In this document: piece after piece, positions 1 through 7,174 of the stretch | Layout: each line of letters opens with the position of its first letter | Position numbering within the stretch: position 1 is the first letter of the stretch | Assembly (NCBI GenBank): GCA_937997955.1 | Contig: CALLDR010000154.1 | Coordinates: forward strand, 1 to 26,561 | Length of the DNA: 26,561 nt | Origin: an uncultured Emergencia sp. | GTDB taxonomy: Bacteria > Bacillota > Clostridia > Peptostreptococcales > Anaerovoracaceae | Direction: 5' to 3' | Position numbers and translations under genes: made by a program | Notes under the pieces: model-generated | What the model saw: only the letters and a program-made list of their open reading frames with translations | Told to the model about the DNA's origin: nothing | The model's database searches: none

Positions 1-1
1 T

Positions 2-133
2 AACGGTCATTTTTCACTGATCAAAGGAGCGGCGGCGCTGCTGAAACACAACTTTTTTGACCGCATCATCTCATATTTAACGCCTTGCAGTCAAAATCCT
101 ATGCTCGGACGCTGCAAATCTGACTGCAAATGA
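2..133 (+). CDS. Possible 3' end of an upstream gene (partial, unknown)
   Basis: One forward frame is open from the window edge to a TGA at 131-133, giving about 43 codons. The other forward frames stop within the first 20 bases. The visible peptide contains a GAAALLK stretch followed by FFDRIIS, then a cysteine-containing tail ending GRCKSDCK. The GAA..L...FF pattern faintly recalls the C-terminus of ROK-family repressors and kinases, but that is a weak resemblance. Third-position GC is lower than in the neighbouring genes. A 9-base inverted repeat (TTGCAGTCA at 85-93, its complement at 121-129) lies inside the last codons and could form a hairpin around the stop. No function can be assigned from a fragment. 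Confidence 0.3.
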   Translation, partial: NGHFSLIKGAAALLKHNFFDRIISYLTPCSQNPMLGRCKSDCK

Positions 134-212
134 TTCAAAACACAGACCTACGGTCATTTCGCGGCACGGTGGCTTCTTTTTATTATCGATATTCCCCCAG
201 CTGTTCCGCTCC

Positions 213-1124
213 TTAGTCTTCAGCGACGTACACCACGGAGAATCCGTCGCCTTCCCTCTCGCAAAGAACGCTTTCGGTATCCAGATACTGATGCTCTCCG
301 CCGGCGATTTTTTCGCTCCCGTCGGTCCCGGCTTTCACGATCTCTCCCAGCAGCTCCGCCGCCTCGCCCAGCTTTGATGCCGGCGCGATAAACTCCTCAT
401 GAGAGCAGTACAGCCTGACGTCCTCCGGCATTTCCCGACTGAGACGGGTCATGGTTTCGCAGTACTGCTTTATATCTGAATAGCCAAACAGATCACAGTG
501 GAACTGGGCGTATAAGGCTCCCATATAGAAGGTATCGCCGGTAAAGAGGATTTTGTTCTTCTCATCGTAAAGGGACAGTCCGTCAAAGCTGTGCCCCGGC
601 GTGTGGATGACCCGCAGACTGCGGTCCCCGAGATCAAAGACATGTCCGTCTTCCACACTTTTGGTCGCGTAAGGCAGGACCTCATATCGCTCAGGATCAA
701 AACCGTCCGGATAGCCTTCTTTGAACATCGCTTCATCCATCTGATCGCCCACATCAGCCCGCCGCAGTCCTGCCGCGGCCACCTTTGACGCGCATGCATC
801 GATATAGCCATAGACCGGCTCAAAGCTGTGATTGTTTCCAATATGGTCAAAGTGGAAGTGGCTGTTGACCGTGATCAGTTCTCCCTGATACAGCTCTTCG
901 ATCAAAGGCTTCACCGGCACAATGCCCAGCCCCGTATCAAAGAGCAGCGCCCGCTCCGATCCTGTGATCAGGAAAAAGTGCGTCTCCTGCACGTGCCGCG
1001 GCTCTGCGATAACAAATACCCGGCCCGGCAGGCGGTAGACCTCGTACCAGCCTCCGTCGTTTTTTACATCTACCCGCTCATATTTTTCGTAATAGGCTTT
1101 TTTCGGCATATCTTTCCATTCCAT
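213..1124 (-). CDS. Metallo-beta-lactamase-fold metallohydrolase
   Basis: A 303-residue cytoplasmic protein of the MBL-fold (glyoxalase II-like) superfamily, expected to hydrolyse a small-molecule substrate with one or two bound metal ions. The metal-binding signature HFHFDH is at residues 89-94. Further ligands are H178 in TPGHS, D197 in TGDTF and H242 in CSHEEF, so the binuclear site looks complete. No signal peptide is visible. The ATG is preceded by AAGGAG at a normal distance. The gene is divergent from a sigma-54 enhancer-binding protein, and a strong -24/-12 promoter lies 48-64 bases upstream, so expression is probably inducible through that activator. The substrate is unknown: superfamily membership does not distinguish lactonase, thioesterase or phosphodiesterase activity. 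Confidence 0.85.
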   Translation of the reverse strand: MEWKDMPKKAYYEKYERVDVKNDGGWYEVYRLPGRVFVIAEPRHVQETHFFLITGSERALLFDTGLGIVPVKPLIEELYQGELITVNSHFHFDHIGNNHSFEPVYGYIDACASKVAAAGLRRADVGDQMDEAMFKEGYPDGFDPERYEVLPYATKSVEDGHVFDLGDRSLRVIHTPGHSFDGLSLYDEKNKILFTGDTFYMGALYAQFHCDLFGYSDIKQYCETMTRLSREMPEDVRLYCSHEEFIAPASKLGEAAELLGEIVKAGTDGSEKIAGGEHQYLDTESVLCEREGDGFSVVYVAED

Positions 1125-1171
1125 AAAGTACTCTCCTTAAACTTTTTCACGATATCGCTGCCATATAGTAA

Positions 1172-1188
1172 AGCAAATTCTGTGCCAA
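1172..1188 (-). promoter_or_regulatory. Sigma-54 (-24/-12) promoter of the MBL hydrolase
   Basis: Read on the minus strand the site is TTGGCACAGAATTTGCT. This matches the sigma-54 consensus TTGGCAC-N5-TTGCW, with exactly 12 bases between the invariant GG and GC. The predicted start of transcription is near 1161, giving a leader of about 37 nt. The divergent neighbour encodes a sigma-54 activator. A candidate enhancer half-palindrome, CCGCAAAATTTCGG, lies at 1207-1220, but it is imperfect. Confidence 0.8.
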
Positions 1189-1228
1189 CAAAAAAAGCCG
1201 CGTTTTCCGCAAAATTTCGGCGATAGGC

Positions 1229-1257
1229 TTTACATTAGTATCATTTTTCTTTATAAT
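1229..1257 (+). promoter_or_regulatory. Sigma-A promoter of the sigma-54 activator gene
   Basis: TTTACA at 1229-1234 and TATAAT at 1252-1257 are separated by 17 bases, an almost perfect vegetative promoter. Transcription would start near 1264, about 38 nt before the ATG of the activator. The activator is therefore probably made constitutively and controlled by ligand binding to its PAS domain. Confidence 0.75.
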
Positions 1258-1301
1258 TGTAATATATTTTTTTACTCATTTTTATTGCAGGAAGGAACAC
1301 C

Positions 1302-2657
1302 ATGATATATGAAGATATCGCTCGCTCTGTATTTCAAATGCGGAATTTCTTCGACGAGCTTACGATTTTTGATACGGACTGCATCTGCCGTTACTGCGAG
1401 ATCATCAATCCGGACGCTTACAGCTTTACCGCTGACGAGGTCATCGGCAAACATTTATTTGAGATATTTCCTTCTTCCAACGCGGAAAACAGTGAAGTCT
1501 ACAGTGTTGTGAAGACCGGCAGGCCCGTTATAGGCTATGAGGAAAACGGCATCACCTATAAAGGCGACCACGTAAAAGGCTACTGCAGCGTATTTCCATT
1601 ATATCAAAAGAAGAAACTCATCGGCGCGGCGTTGGCCCTTAAGTTCATCGACTCTGATTACTCCAAGGAGTACATCAGCGTCCAGGACTTTGCCAGCCGC
1701 CGCAGCAAGGGCGCGGAAAATTACACCATCGATGATATTATCACTGTCGATCCCGAAATGGAAAAGCTCAAAGGCAAAATCCTGAAAGTGCGCAATATGG
1801 ACTCTTCCGTCCTGATCGAGGGGAGCACCGGCACGGGCAAGGAACTGATCGCTCAGTCTTTGCATTATTCCAGCACCCGCGCAGACATGCCCTTCATCTC
1901 CCTGAACTGCTCGGCCATTCCCGCCAACCTGATCGAAAGCACGCTGTTTGGAACGGAGAAAGGCAGCTATACCGGCGCGGTGGCACGCAAAGGCCTGTTC
2001 GAGCTTGCCGACCAGGGCACACTTTTTCTCGACGAACTCAACTCACTGGATATCGCCCTGCAGTCAAAGCTGCTGAAAGCCATCGAGGAAAAGGCCATTC
2101 TTCATCTGGGCGGCCACCAGCCTATCCGCGCAGACGTCCGCATCATCGCCGCCATCAACGAGGATCCCTTTGACGCCATCAAAGCCGGCCGTCTCCGCAG
2201 CGACCTGTTTTACCGTCTCAACGTCATCTCCTTCAAAATCCCGCTGTTGAAGGACCGCCAGGGCGATGTGGACCTGCTGACGGAGTTTTACATCAGCCGT
2301 TTCAATGAAAAGTTTGAAAAGAGCATCTGCGGTCTCTCAAAAGAAGCACTCCGGCTTTTCCGCCGTCATCACTGGCCCGGCAACGTCAGGGAGCTTCGCA
2401 ACATGCTGGAAGGCGCCTTCGCGCTGGCGGAGACCCCCTGGATCACGCCTGACGACCTTCCTTCCTATTTACAGACCGATGCCGCGCCTGATGGCAAGTC
2501 CCGCCCCGTTACCTATCAGGAGCAGCTGGCAGACTTTGAGCGGCAGCTCCTCCTGAAAACGCTGGCCGCCTCCCGCACCAAGACCGAGGCCGCTCAAAAA
2601 TTGGGCATGACCAAGCAGGCGCTCAACTACAAGCTGACCAGCCTGGGCCTGAAATAG
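1302..2657 (+). CDS. Sigma-54-dependent transcriptional activator (PAS-AAA+-HTH)
   Basis: A 451-residue enhancer-binding protein that hydrolyses ATP to open sigma-54 RNA polymerase complexes. The N-terminus (about 1-125) looks like a PAS sensory domain. The AAA+ core has Walker A GSTGTGKE at 174-181, Walker B LFLDE at 241-245 and an arginine-finger region RSDLFYRLN near 299-307. A C-terminal Fis-type helix-turn-helix is at about 423-449. The sigma-54 contact loop reads GSYTGA (221-226) instead of the classical GAFTGA. The usual receiver domain is absent, so activation is likely through a small ligand rather than phosphorylation. The ATG follows GGAAGG. Its obvious target is the divergent hydrolase, which carries a sigma-54 promoter. 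Confidence 0.9.
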   Translation: MIYEDIARSVFQMRNFFDELTIFDTDCICRYCEIINPDAYSFTADEVIGKHLFEIFPSSNAENSEVYSVVKTGRPVIGYEENGITYKGDHVKGYCSVFPLYQKKKLIGAALALKFIDSDYSKEYISVQDFASRRSKGAENYTIDDIITVDPEMEKLKGKILKVRNMDSSVLIEGSTGTGKELIAQSLHYSSTRADMPFISLNCSAIPANLIESTLFGTEKGSYTGAVARKGLFELADQGTLFLDELNSLDIALQSKLLKAIEEKAILHLGGHQPIRADVRIIAAINEDPFDAIKAGRLRSDLFYRLNVISFKIPLLKDRQGDVDLLTEFYISRFNEKFEKSICGLSKEALRLFRRHHWPGNVRELRNMLEGAFALAETPWITPDDLPSYLQTDAAPDGKSRPVTYQEQLADFERQLLLKTLAASRTKTEAAQKLGMTKQALNYKLTSLGLK

Positions 2658-2728
2658 GCCCGCTATAAATCCTTTCTTGAAATATTTCTTATTTCTGTAA
2701 AATTTTATGGCACTCCAGCGGGAATCTA

Positions 2729-2737
2729 TGGTATAAT
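2729..2737 (+). promoter_or_regulatory. Extended -10 promoter upstream of the Rpn gene
   Basis: TGGTATAAT is an extended -10 element (TG-N-TATAAT). No good -35 lies 17 bases upstream. Transcripts would start near 2744, run through two terminator-like hairpins and then reach the Rpn-type nuclease gene at 2873. Confidence 0.5.
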
Positions 2738-2753
2738 CTTATAGTATAAGGCG

Positions 2754-2798
2754 AGATGGGCTTTCGCGCGTAAAAGCGCTTTGGCTGTCCCGTCTTTT
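2754..2798 (+). terminator. Hairpin with T tail in the Rpn upstream region
   Basis: AGATGGG (2754-2760) pairs with CCCGTCT (2789-2795). An inner GCGC/GCGC stem can form across 2766-2779, and a TTTT run follows. It may terminate the activator gene, but it sits downstream of a promoter-like element, so it could also attenuate the Rpn transcript or end a short RNA. Confidence 0.5.
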
Positions 2799-2822
2799 CT
2801 AATTTCATATCACTTTACTTGA

Positions 2823-2847
2823 GAACGACATTTTCCGTCGTTCTTTT
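2823..2847 (+). terminator. Terminator/attenuator in the Rpn leader
   Basis: GAACGAC (2823-2829) and GTCGTTC (2837-2843) form a perfect 7-bp stem with a 7-nt loop, followed by TTTT. It ends 25 bases before the ATG of the Rpn gene, so transcription of that gene from the upstream promoter would have to pass it. Confidence 0.6.
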
Positions 2848-2872
2848 GTATTTTTTGAAGGAGGTCACAAAA

Positions 2873-3838
2873 ATGACAAAGAAAAAAACACGCAGCAGTC
2901 TCTGCAACCCGGTCATGTTCAGCACGGTCATGAAGGATGAAGAGCTCTTCCGCGGTCTTCTCGCCCGCATCCTGCCGGAACGAAAGGTACGCAGCCTTCG
3001 GCTTCGCGACCGCGATGATGAGGACCGCCTCTTTGAAACGAAGGCGCTTCTGCACACGGAGCACTCTATCATCATAAATCCTTATGCAAAATCGGTTCGT
3101 TTCGATGTGCTTTTTGAAGACGACGATACCTGGTTCGATGTAGAGTGCCAGGCCACCGACACCCATGACCTGCCCCAGCGCAGCCGCTACTATCACGCCG
3201 CAGCCGCGGTAGACTCTCTGGCGCGGGGTCAGGAGTACAGCGAGCTTCAGCCCGGCTACGTCATCTTCATCTGCCTGTTCGATCTTTTTAAACAGAACGA
3301 AGCCATATATTCTTTTGAGATGACCGATCTCAACAAAGCCTTGCATTTAAACGACGGTTCATTTACAATATTCTTGAACAGTACCTGCAGCAGAGAGGAT
3401 ATCCCAAAAGAACTGAAAAGTCTGTTTCAGCTTCTGGAAGAGGATACCGTTGCAGAAAATGATCCGTGGCTGGCGAACCTGCAGAATGCCGTAAAGTCCA
3501 TGGAAAATGAAAAGGAGGTGCGGAGTAAAATGACACTATACGATGAATGGGTGCGTACCGCCACCGCATTAGAGAAGTACAAGAAGAAGCTGGAGGATTC
3601 CGAACAGGCCCGGCAGCAGGCCGAGGACAAAAATCAGCTTCTCGAAAGTCAGATGCAGCAGGCCAAGGACGATAAGCAGCTTCTCAAAAATCTGATGCAG
3701 CAGGCCGAGGACGAAAAACAGCTTCTTGAATCTCTGACAAAACATCTTCTGGCGCAGAACCGCATCGATGACCTGAAAAGAGCGCTGGAAGATCCCGCTT
3801 ATAGAAAAGAGCTTCTTGAGGCATTACAGCAAGAATAA
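2873..3838 (+). CDS. Rpn family PD-(D/E)XK nuclease (transposase-related) with coiled-coil tail
   Basis: A 321-residue protein of the Rpn / PDDEXK_2 family, called recombination-promoting nuclease or transposase-like. Known members cut DNA and some act as antiphage toxins. The nuclease core is at about 10-170: the conserved Asp lies in RFDV (D78), and the family-typical E-x-Q replaces ExK (E91, Q93). The RSRYYHAAA and GYVIFIC segments are also typical of the family. From about residue 228 the protein is a charged coiled coil with three 14-residue repeats, a part known to vary in this family. The ATG at 2873 was chosen because GAAGGAGG precedes it; a TTG-initiated extension to 2819 would run through the leader hairpin. 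Hairpins flank the gene on both sides. An internal start at residue 220 may make a second product. Confidence 0.85.
   Translation: MTKKKTRSSLCNPVMFSTVMKDEELFRGLLARILPERKVRSLRLRDRDDEDRLFETKALLHTEHSIIINPYAKSVRFDVLFEDDDTWFDVECQATDTHDLPQRSRYYHAAAAVDSLARGQEYSELQPGYVIFICLFDLFKQNEAIYSFEMTDLNKALHLNDGSFTIFLNSTCSREDIPKELKSLFQLLEEDTVAENDPWLANLQNAVKSMENEKEVRSKMTLYDEWVRTATALEKYKKKLEDSEQARQQAEDKNQLLESQMQQAKDDKQLLKNLMQQAEDEKQLLESLTKHLLAQNRIDDLKRALEDPAYRKELLEALQQE
3530..3838 (+). CDS. Candidate intragenic start: C-terminal Rpn product (RpnS-like)
   Basis: Inside the Rpn gene, in the same frame, an ATG at 3530 (residue 220 of the full protein) is preceded by AAAGGAGGTG at 3511-3520. A second GGAG lies 4 bases before the ATG. 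Translation from here would give a 102-residue protein holding only the coiled-coil repeat tail. In Escherichia coli, Rpn toxins are inhibited by small C-terminal proteins made from inside the same gene, so an equivalent arrangement is plausible. A purine-rich stretch encoding Lys, Glu and Arg can resemble a Shine-Dalgarno sequence by chance, so expression is not proven. Confidence 0.4.
   Translation: MTLYDEWVRTATALEKYKKKLEDSEQARQQAEDKNQLLESQMQQAKDDKQLLKNLMQQAEDEKQLLESLTKHLLAQNRIDDLKRALEDPAYRKELLEALQQE
3614..3739 (+). repeat. Three tandem 42-bp repeats in the Rpn gene
   Basis: Units at 3614-3655, 3656-3697 and 3698-3739 encode 14-residue blocks QQAEDKNQLLESQM, QQAKDDKQLLKNLM and QQAEDEKQLLESLT. 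Each is two heptads of a coiled coil. Whole-unit gain or loss would keep the frame and change the length of the tail. Confidence 0.85.
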
Positions 3839-3841
3839 AAT

Positions 3842-3920
3842 CATCGAAATCGATGCGCACCCGCATAGCGGGTGGTTTATTTGTCTCGGGCATGCTGCCC
3901 TCGACAGGGCTTATAGCCCT
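3842..3920. repeat. Run of four short hairpins downstream of the Rpn gene
   Basis: Four palindromes follow each other: CATCG-AAAT-CGATG (3842-3855), CACCCGC-ATA-GCGGGTG (3858-3874), GGGC-ATGCT-GCCC (3888-3900) and AGGGCT-TAT-AGCCCT (3906-3920). The second is followed by GTTTATTT and can serve as the forward terminator of the Rpn gene. The number of stems in 80 bases is unusual for a plain terminator. Confidence 0.6.
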
Positions 3921-3928
3921 ATAAAACA

Positions 3929-3952
3929 CTGCCGGAGAAAAATCTCCGGCAG
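3929..3952 (-). terminator. Terminator of the surface protein gene
   Basis: A perfect 10-bp stem, CTGCCGGAGA and TCTCCGGCAG, surrounds an AAAA loop. On the minus strand it is followed by TGTTTTAT, 35 bases after the stop codon of the surface protein gene. Confidence 0.85.
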
Positions 3953-3986
3953 CTTTCATACCATACGGTTTTTATACGGTTTTTAT

Positions 3987-6905
3987 TTACTTCGCAATTC
4001 TCCACGCTTTCAAAGAATAATCTGTATAGACTTTCTGTCCGTCAATGATTTTGTAAGCGCGGACTTTGTAATAGTACTTCGTGCCTTTGGTAATGGCCGT
4101 ATTGAAGTACACTTCTCTTGTGGTCTTGAAGATCGGATCAGCGCCGTAGCCGCTGTGTTTCTTCAAAGAGCGGTATACCTCATATCCGTCGAAGTCCAGC
4201 GCGCTGCCATCTTTATCATACCAATAAACCAGAATTGACTTTTTACCGCTCGGCGCCATCGCATAAGTGCTGCGGGCAACTAACTTCACAGCTTTCACAG
4301 CCTCGATCAAAGAGGCTCTGCCGCCATCGATTTTCTGTGCGGTGATGACCACCTTATCGCCAGTCTTCAGTCCGGTCAGTGTGCTTACTTTGCCCTTTGA
4401 TACGCCATTGACAACTACATCAACCAATTCATAACCGTCTTCTACCGTAATCGTCGCCATAGTGCCCGTGCTGTTCAGAGAAGCGCTCACACCGTCGGAA
4501 GTTTCAATGACCGGTTTCTGGAACGAAGGATAGATAATAGTTGTGGAAGGATTTTTCGATTCGTCAGGGTCCGTTGGATCTGCTGGTTCTTCAGGGTCGA
4601 CCGGTTCTACCGGATCTGTCGAGGCATCTGAGATTTCATACAAGGTCAGATCAGGAATCTCAAGGATGCTGGACCAGTAGGTTTTCGGCAGATTTTCAGT
4701 TGTCAAAGTCTGACCCTCTACCAATTTTTTCTTTTCCGTCGTAACCGCTGCTCCGTCAGCCGCGGCGCTTCCAGCCGCACAGCCTTCTTTCGGAGAATAA
4801 GTGCTGCCGCCTTCCAGATAGGCTTCTGCCGTAGAAACAGTACCGGTTCCAGTTACCGCATTTCCACCGTTATCAAAAGTACCGCAGCCGCCTACAGCGA
4901 TCAGTTTGCCGTCTCCCGTGATTGTTCCGTTATTTAAAATCACTGCGTCGCCGCCGACGGAGGTCGTCGCGTCTTTGCCGCCGCCATAAGCAGCCAGTAC
5001 GGAGCCTTCTGTAATGGTCAGCGTGCCATTTACCTGCAGTGCCGGCTGGCCGCTGTAGCTTTTGCCTGTAGATGGATCGGTTCCTGAAGCCGCCTCATCG
5101 CCCCGGATAAATACCTGTCCGTCAACAGTGACATTTCCGTTGGTCACGACCACCGGGTCTGTATTATGTCTCACATCTGTCCCGTTTGGCAGGAAGTTGG
5201 TATTGGAATAGATCATCGAACTTTCCAATATCGCCCCGTCGTTCAGAATCAGCTGTCCATTGATGGAGGATCCCGTCAGGAACTGCTTGGAATACTCATC
5301 ATAATTCATAGAGAATGTACCGCCATTCTCTACAACGATCTGCCCGTGGAGAGAAGAATCCCTCAGGTTTAACTTTCCGCCGTCCTGAACAACGATCTTT
5401 ACACTGCTGAGAATCTTCATGTTGACCAAAGTCAGATTACAGCCCTTTGGTACGATCAAAGTCTGCACTGGATCACCAGATACAGAATAGCCCAACTCTC
5501 CGTAGGTTCCGCTGGTATGGGAGCCATACCAGGCTTTGATATCCGCAGGAACAGTTACCGTCTGGGACGACGTATCCTTCGTAAAGTTCTTGATGGCCCA
5601 AGGTTCCATATCGTACATGTACTTGCCATCTGCCGTCTGAGTGGAATTATCCAAAGTCAACTGGTCTTCCAGATACTCATCACCGCTGTAAACTTTGAAG
5701 GTCAGCGAATTGCTGGTAGCGGTACGGCCATAGATATCGGTCAGGGTGACGCTGACCGAATAAGCTCCCGCATTTGTTGGTGTGCCGGACAAGGTCAGTG
5801 AACTGTCTGATTTGGAATATACGCCTGCCATTCCGCTGTCTTTATTATCATCGCTGCTGATGCTGACAGAAGTCCTCGTTGTATCGATTCGAATATCACT
5901 GTCACTCAGATCTTTCCAATCGTCTTCTGACGGTTCTTCTTCATTGTCCATTACAGCAACCTGAACGGTCACGTTGCTGTTCTTGTTGGTGGATACCATA
6001 GTGGAGGCGCTGGTAGTAGCGTCATATCCCTCCTGATTTACGATAGCGCTTTCAAAGGAGCCTACCAGACGGACAAAGAGACTGGTCGTCTGTTCTTCCT
6101 CACCATCATATACTTCCGCAGTAAAATTATCTGTATCCGTTACTTTCAGCTGCAACGGTTTGTATCCTGTGCTTTCGATGGTAATGATATCGCCAGCTGC
6201 AAATGGGGCGGGATTGGATCCGTCAAAGTAGATGGTGTTAGCTTCTTTGTCCAAATAATACCCAGATCCATACAAAGCTATTTTTGCGCCTGCTTCACTC
6301 CATTCCGTACCTGCCACTTTAATAGACGTAATACCGCTAACATAATCCGCAGCAGCATCCGCTGCTGTTAAAATCCGATAAGAGGGAGAATAGTCTCCGG
6401 CAGTTCCAGCGGTTAACACCGGCGGATCTTTCAATTCGTTGTCGTCTGGATCAGGTGTTGGATCTGGGTCTGAACCGGAGGCAGAAGAAGACGCGGTTAC
6501 ACTGAAACTTCCATCTGACAATGAAACTTCCAGCGTCAGATCATCGTAGCCTTCGCTCTGGATCACAAGGGTATCACCGTTTTCTAATGCAGAGGAATAA
6601 AAATATATCTCCCCTGTTTCCTTATTAACATAATAAGATCCTTTTCCAAAAACGCTCATATATGACGATACTGCGTTCCATTCATCTTGGTTTACGCTTA
6701 TCGATTTGATATTGGTCACATAATCAGCAGCATCATTAAATGTTATTATCTGAAAGCTATTAAAGCCTGTGGTCTGCTTCCCCGATACATCTGTCGGCGG
6801 CGCGCTCCCCGCAAAGGCCGTGACTGGCATAGCCAGATTTAATACCACGGCAAATACAAGCAGCAGAACTGCCAGCTTTTTTAAAACATATTTATTTAAA
6901 GTCAA
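3987..6905 (-). CDS. Secreted multidomain surface protein with haemoglobin-interacting-like domains
   Basis: A 972-residue exported protein. A signal peptide with a Lys-rich start and hydrophobic core ends near TAFA-GS (residue 32-33). Two similar domains at about 45-140 and 170-265 resemble the DUF1533 / Shr-type haemoglobin-interacting domain (conserved tryptophan, YY..K/..I.F and final GY segments). They are joined by an Asp-Pro linker. An Ig-like segment follows (about 305-410), then a serine/glycine-rich stretch with beta-helix-like VTVNGTLT repeats (about 480-720), a Pro-Asp linker and a C-terminal fibronectin III-like domain (about 865-972). There is no LPXTG or SLH motif, so the means of cell attachment is unclear. 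The start is TTG, preceded by AAAGGAG at 6 bases; no better ATG exists upstream. Haem or haemoglobin binding is suggested by family name only. Confidence 0.8.
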   Translation of the reverse strand: MTLNKYVLKKLAVLLLVFAVVLNLAMPVTAFAGSAPPTDVSGKQTTGFNSFQIITFNDAADYVTNIKSISVNQDEWNAVSSYMSVFGKGSYYVNKETGEIYFYSSALENGDTLVIQSEGYDDLTLEVSLSDGSFSVTASSSASGSDPDPTPDPDDNELKDPPVLTAGTAGDYSPSYRILTAADAAADYVSGITSIKVAGTEWSEAGAKIALYGSGYYLDKEANTIYFDGSNPAPFAAGDIITIESTGYKPLQLKVTDTDNFTAEVYDGEEEQTTSLFVRLVGSFESAIVNQEGYDATTSASTMVSTNKNSNVTVQVAVMDNEEEPSEDDWKDLSDSDIRIDTTRTSVSISSDDNKDSGMAGVYSKSDSSLTLSGTPTNAGAYSVSVTLTDIYGRTATSNSLTFKVYSGDEYLEDQLTLDNSTQTADGKYMYDMEPWAIKNFTKDTSSQTVTVPADIKAWYGSHTSGTYGELGYSVSGDPVQTLIVPKGCNLTLVNMKILSSVKIVVQDGGKLNLRDSSLHGQIVVENGGTFSMNYDEYSKQFLTGSSINGQLILNDGAILESSMIYSNTNFLPNGTDVRHNTDPVVVTNGNVTVDGQVFIRGDEAASGTDPSTGKSYSGQPALQVNGTLTITEGSVLAAYGGGKDATTSVGGDAVILNNGTITGDGKLIAVGGCGTFDNGGNAVTGTGTVSTAEAYLEGGSTYSPKEGCAAGSAAADGAAVTTEKKKLVEGQTLTTENLPKTYWSSILEIPDLTLYEISDASTDPVEPVDPEEPADPTDPDESKNPSTTIIYPSFQKPVIETSDGVSASLNSTGTMATITVEDGYELVDVVVNGVSKGKVSTLTGLKTGDKVVITAQKIDGGRASLIEAVKAVKLVARSTYAMAPSGKKSILVYWYDKDGSALDFDGYEVYRSLKKHSGYGADPIFKTTREVYFNTAITKGTKYYYKVRAYKIIDGQKVYTDYSLKAWRIAK

Positions 6906-6952
6906 GATTTTCTCCTTTCTTACGCTCCCTCAATCAGCTGTAACATTCCAAA

Positions 6953-6970
6953 AGTTAGTCATGACTAACT
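6953..6970. promoter_or_regulatory. 18-bp perfect palindromic operator
   Basis: AGTTAGTCATGACTAACT is perfectly self-complementary. It covers the predicted transcription start of the surface protein gene, the classical position for a repressor. The TTAG...CTAA arms recall DtxR/IdeR/MntR-type metalloregulator boxes, which would suit a haem or iron acquisition protein, but the regulator is not in this window. Confidence 0.7.
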
Positions 6971-6972
6971 AA

Positions 6973-7002
6973 ACTATACCCCCCTCCCGTAGGAAAAGTC
7001 AA
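6973..7002 (-). promoter_or_regulatory. Sigma-A promoter of the surface protein gene
   Basis: On the minus strand TTGACT (7002-6997) and TATAGT (6978-6973) are 18 bases apart. The start of transcription would fall near 6966, inside the palindrome, leaving a leader of about 60 nt. The rest of the gap up to the next gene (7003-7123) is AT-rich with two TTTTTTCACA-like runs and no reading frame of note. Confidence 0.7.
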
Positions 7003-7123
7003 CCTTTTTGTTGAAAATTTTTTCACATTTTTTTCACAACATCTTTTCAATACTAGTACAGACTGCCATTCAGCAGCATGAAGCTAAAAAAACATTTGAC
7101 CATATGCGCAAAAAACAAAAATC

Positions 7124-7160
7124 AGCCCCGGCAGGCAGACACCCTCTGCTCACCGGGGCT
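7124..7160 (-). terminator. Terminator of the MFS-CBS gene
   Basis: AGCCCCGG (7124-7131) pairs with CCGGGGCT (7153-7160), with an inner GCAGA/TCTGC stem. On the minus strand it is followed by GATTTTTGTTTTTT. A TTTTT run on the plus side makes it potentially bidirectional. Confidence 0.8.
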
Positions 7161-7174
7161 TTTTCTGAAATCCT

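Noticed and set aside
3..159. 10-bp direct repeat ACGGTCATTT at 3 and 150
   Set aside because: It is short, lies in a region with no other sign of insertion, and is easily explained by chance.
2708..2723. TGGCAC upstream of the Rpn gene as a second sigma-54 promoter
   Set aside because: The -12 element TTGC is missing at the required distance, and a better extended -10 lies nearby.
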